A DNA stretch of 64,000 bases, from contig CAWHHJ010000004.1 in the NCBI GenBank assembly GCA_963829085.1, positions 1 to 64,000 of the forward strand. Direction: 5' to 3'. Of this stretch, positions 63,718 to 64,000 are shown one piece after another; the stretch's first letter is position 1; each line of letters begins with the position of its first letter. Under the pieces are notes generated by a model. The model was not told the origin of the DNA, did not search any database, and saw only the letters and a list, made by a program, of their open reading frames with translations. The translations under genes were made by a program, and so were the position numbers. The DNA is from PALSA-1004 sp963829085. GTDB taxonomy: Bacteria; Pseudomonadota; Gammaproteobacteria; Burkholderiales; SG8-41.

Positions 63718-64000
63718 ATGATCTCGATCAGATTGCTTGCCGGCGTCACGCTCCTGGCCATTGCCTCAACGCCATCGACTGTTGGTGCGCAGAACATCGA
63801 CAAGTACAGCCCGGTCACCCAGGAACGGCTAATCAAACCGGAGCCTGAGAACTGGCTGATGTATCGCGGCAGTTACGATGGCTTCGGCTACAGCGCGCTC
63901 GACAAAATCAATACGCGCAACGTCAAAAATCTCGTACCGGTATGGAGCTTTTCCACCGGCATGCTGGAAGGCCATCAATCGCCCCCCATCGTCAATGATG
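63718..64000 (+). CDS. PQQ-dependent alcohol dehydrogenase, 5' part only
   Basis: The first 94 residues, running off the window. Signal peptide MISIRLLAGVTLLAIASTPSTVGAQ, then NWLMYRGSYDGFGYSALDKINTRNVKNLVPVW, the first propeller blade of methanol/ethanol-type quinoprotein dehydrogenases (W-x-x-Y-x-x-x-Y-x-x-x-x-Y-S). It oxidises alcohols or aldehydes in the periplasm. GGAGG lies 9 nt before the ATG. Confidence 0.85.
   Translation, partial: MISIRLLAGVTLLAIASTPSTVGAQNIDKYSPVTQERLIKPEPENWLMYRGSYDGFGYSALDKINTRNVKNLVPVWSFSTGMLEGHQSPPIVND

Overview
The window reads as two unrelated pieces of DNA joined end to end. Positions 1 to about 48,040 are very GC-rich, actinobacterial DNA. The gene content (Entner-Doudoroff operon under a ROK repressor, PGPGW membrane protein, LPXTG surface protein, SCO7613-type membrane protein, CsoR/CopA locus, GTG/TTG starts, leaderless promoters) suggests a Nocardioidaceae-like actinobacterium. 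Positions about 48,041 to 64,000 have visibly lower GC and a betaproteobacterial, Burkholderiales-like content: five Bug/TctC solute receptors, a molybdenum hydroxylase, a CoA-transferase, and Rieske and PQQ-dehydrogenase genes. The switch falls inside two genes at once and carries no mobile-element signature. An assembly chimera, for example from a metagenome, is therefore the simplest explanation.

Actinobacterial part, left to right. 0-7 kb: a frameshifted ECF sigma factor, a two-gene beta-propeller operon, a large polytopic membrane protein and a frameshifted secreted SGNH lipase. 7-11 kb: universal stress protein, tRNA-Phe, tRNA-Glu and tRNA-Asp, aldose epimerase, aldo/keto reductase and a small membrane protein. 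11-16.5 kb: a ROK repressor divergent from zwf-edd-eda, a complete route from glucose 6-phosphate to pyruvate plus glyceraldehyde 3-phosphate. 16.5-17.2 kb: a minimal zincin metallopeptidase gene enclosed by two oppositely oriented arrays of one 22-nt repeat. 17.2-24.6 kb: ATP-binding regulator plus two fluoride-channel genes, type II NADH dehydrogenase, LPXTG protein, acetyltransferase, MHS-family transporter and tRNA-Lys. 24.6-32.2 kb: sparsely coding, with RTX-type and PD40 beta-propeller secreted proteins, a tiny zinc-ribbon ORF and a GAP/Sap membrane protein. 32.5-40 kb: a second ROK repressor divergent from a sugar operon (binding protein, permease, ATPase, epimerase, xylulokinase, quadruple-HTH protein) whose promoter carries two copies of a clear operator. 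40-48 kb: membrane proteins, an S55-type serine peptidase, cspA, a CsoR-controlled copper operon and a DUF47 protein cut by the junction.

Proteobacterial part. A truncated molybdopterin hydroxylase, a fused CoA-transferase and Bug receptors sit with an SDR, an MFS carrier, an NHL-repeat protein, an OmpA/FecR pair, a VOC protein, a Rieske protein and the start of a PQQ dehydrogenase. This looks like uptake and oxidation of small organic acids or alcohols, with unknown substrates. The most striking item is at 59,679-61,409. Two apparent ORFs are one continuous frame interrupted by a single UGA, which sits in a U-G-T-C motif and is followed by a SECIS-like hairpin. This fits a selenoprotein of the UGSC family.

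Single-base frameshifts cluster in a few stretches (1-0.6, 5.7-6.9, 33.9-37.4 and 44-47.4 kb) while domain sequences stay intact across frames. They look like sequencing errors rather than gene decay. Broken genes are therefore listed over their full span.
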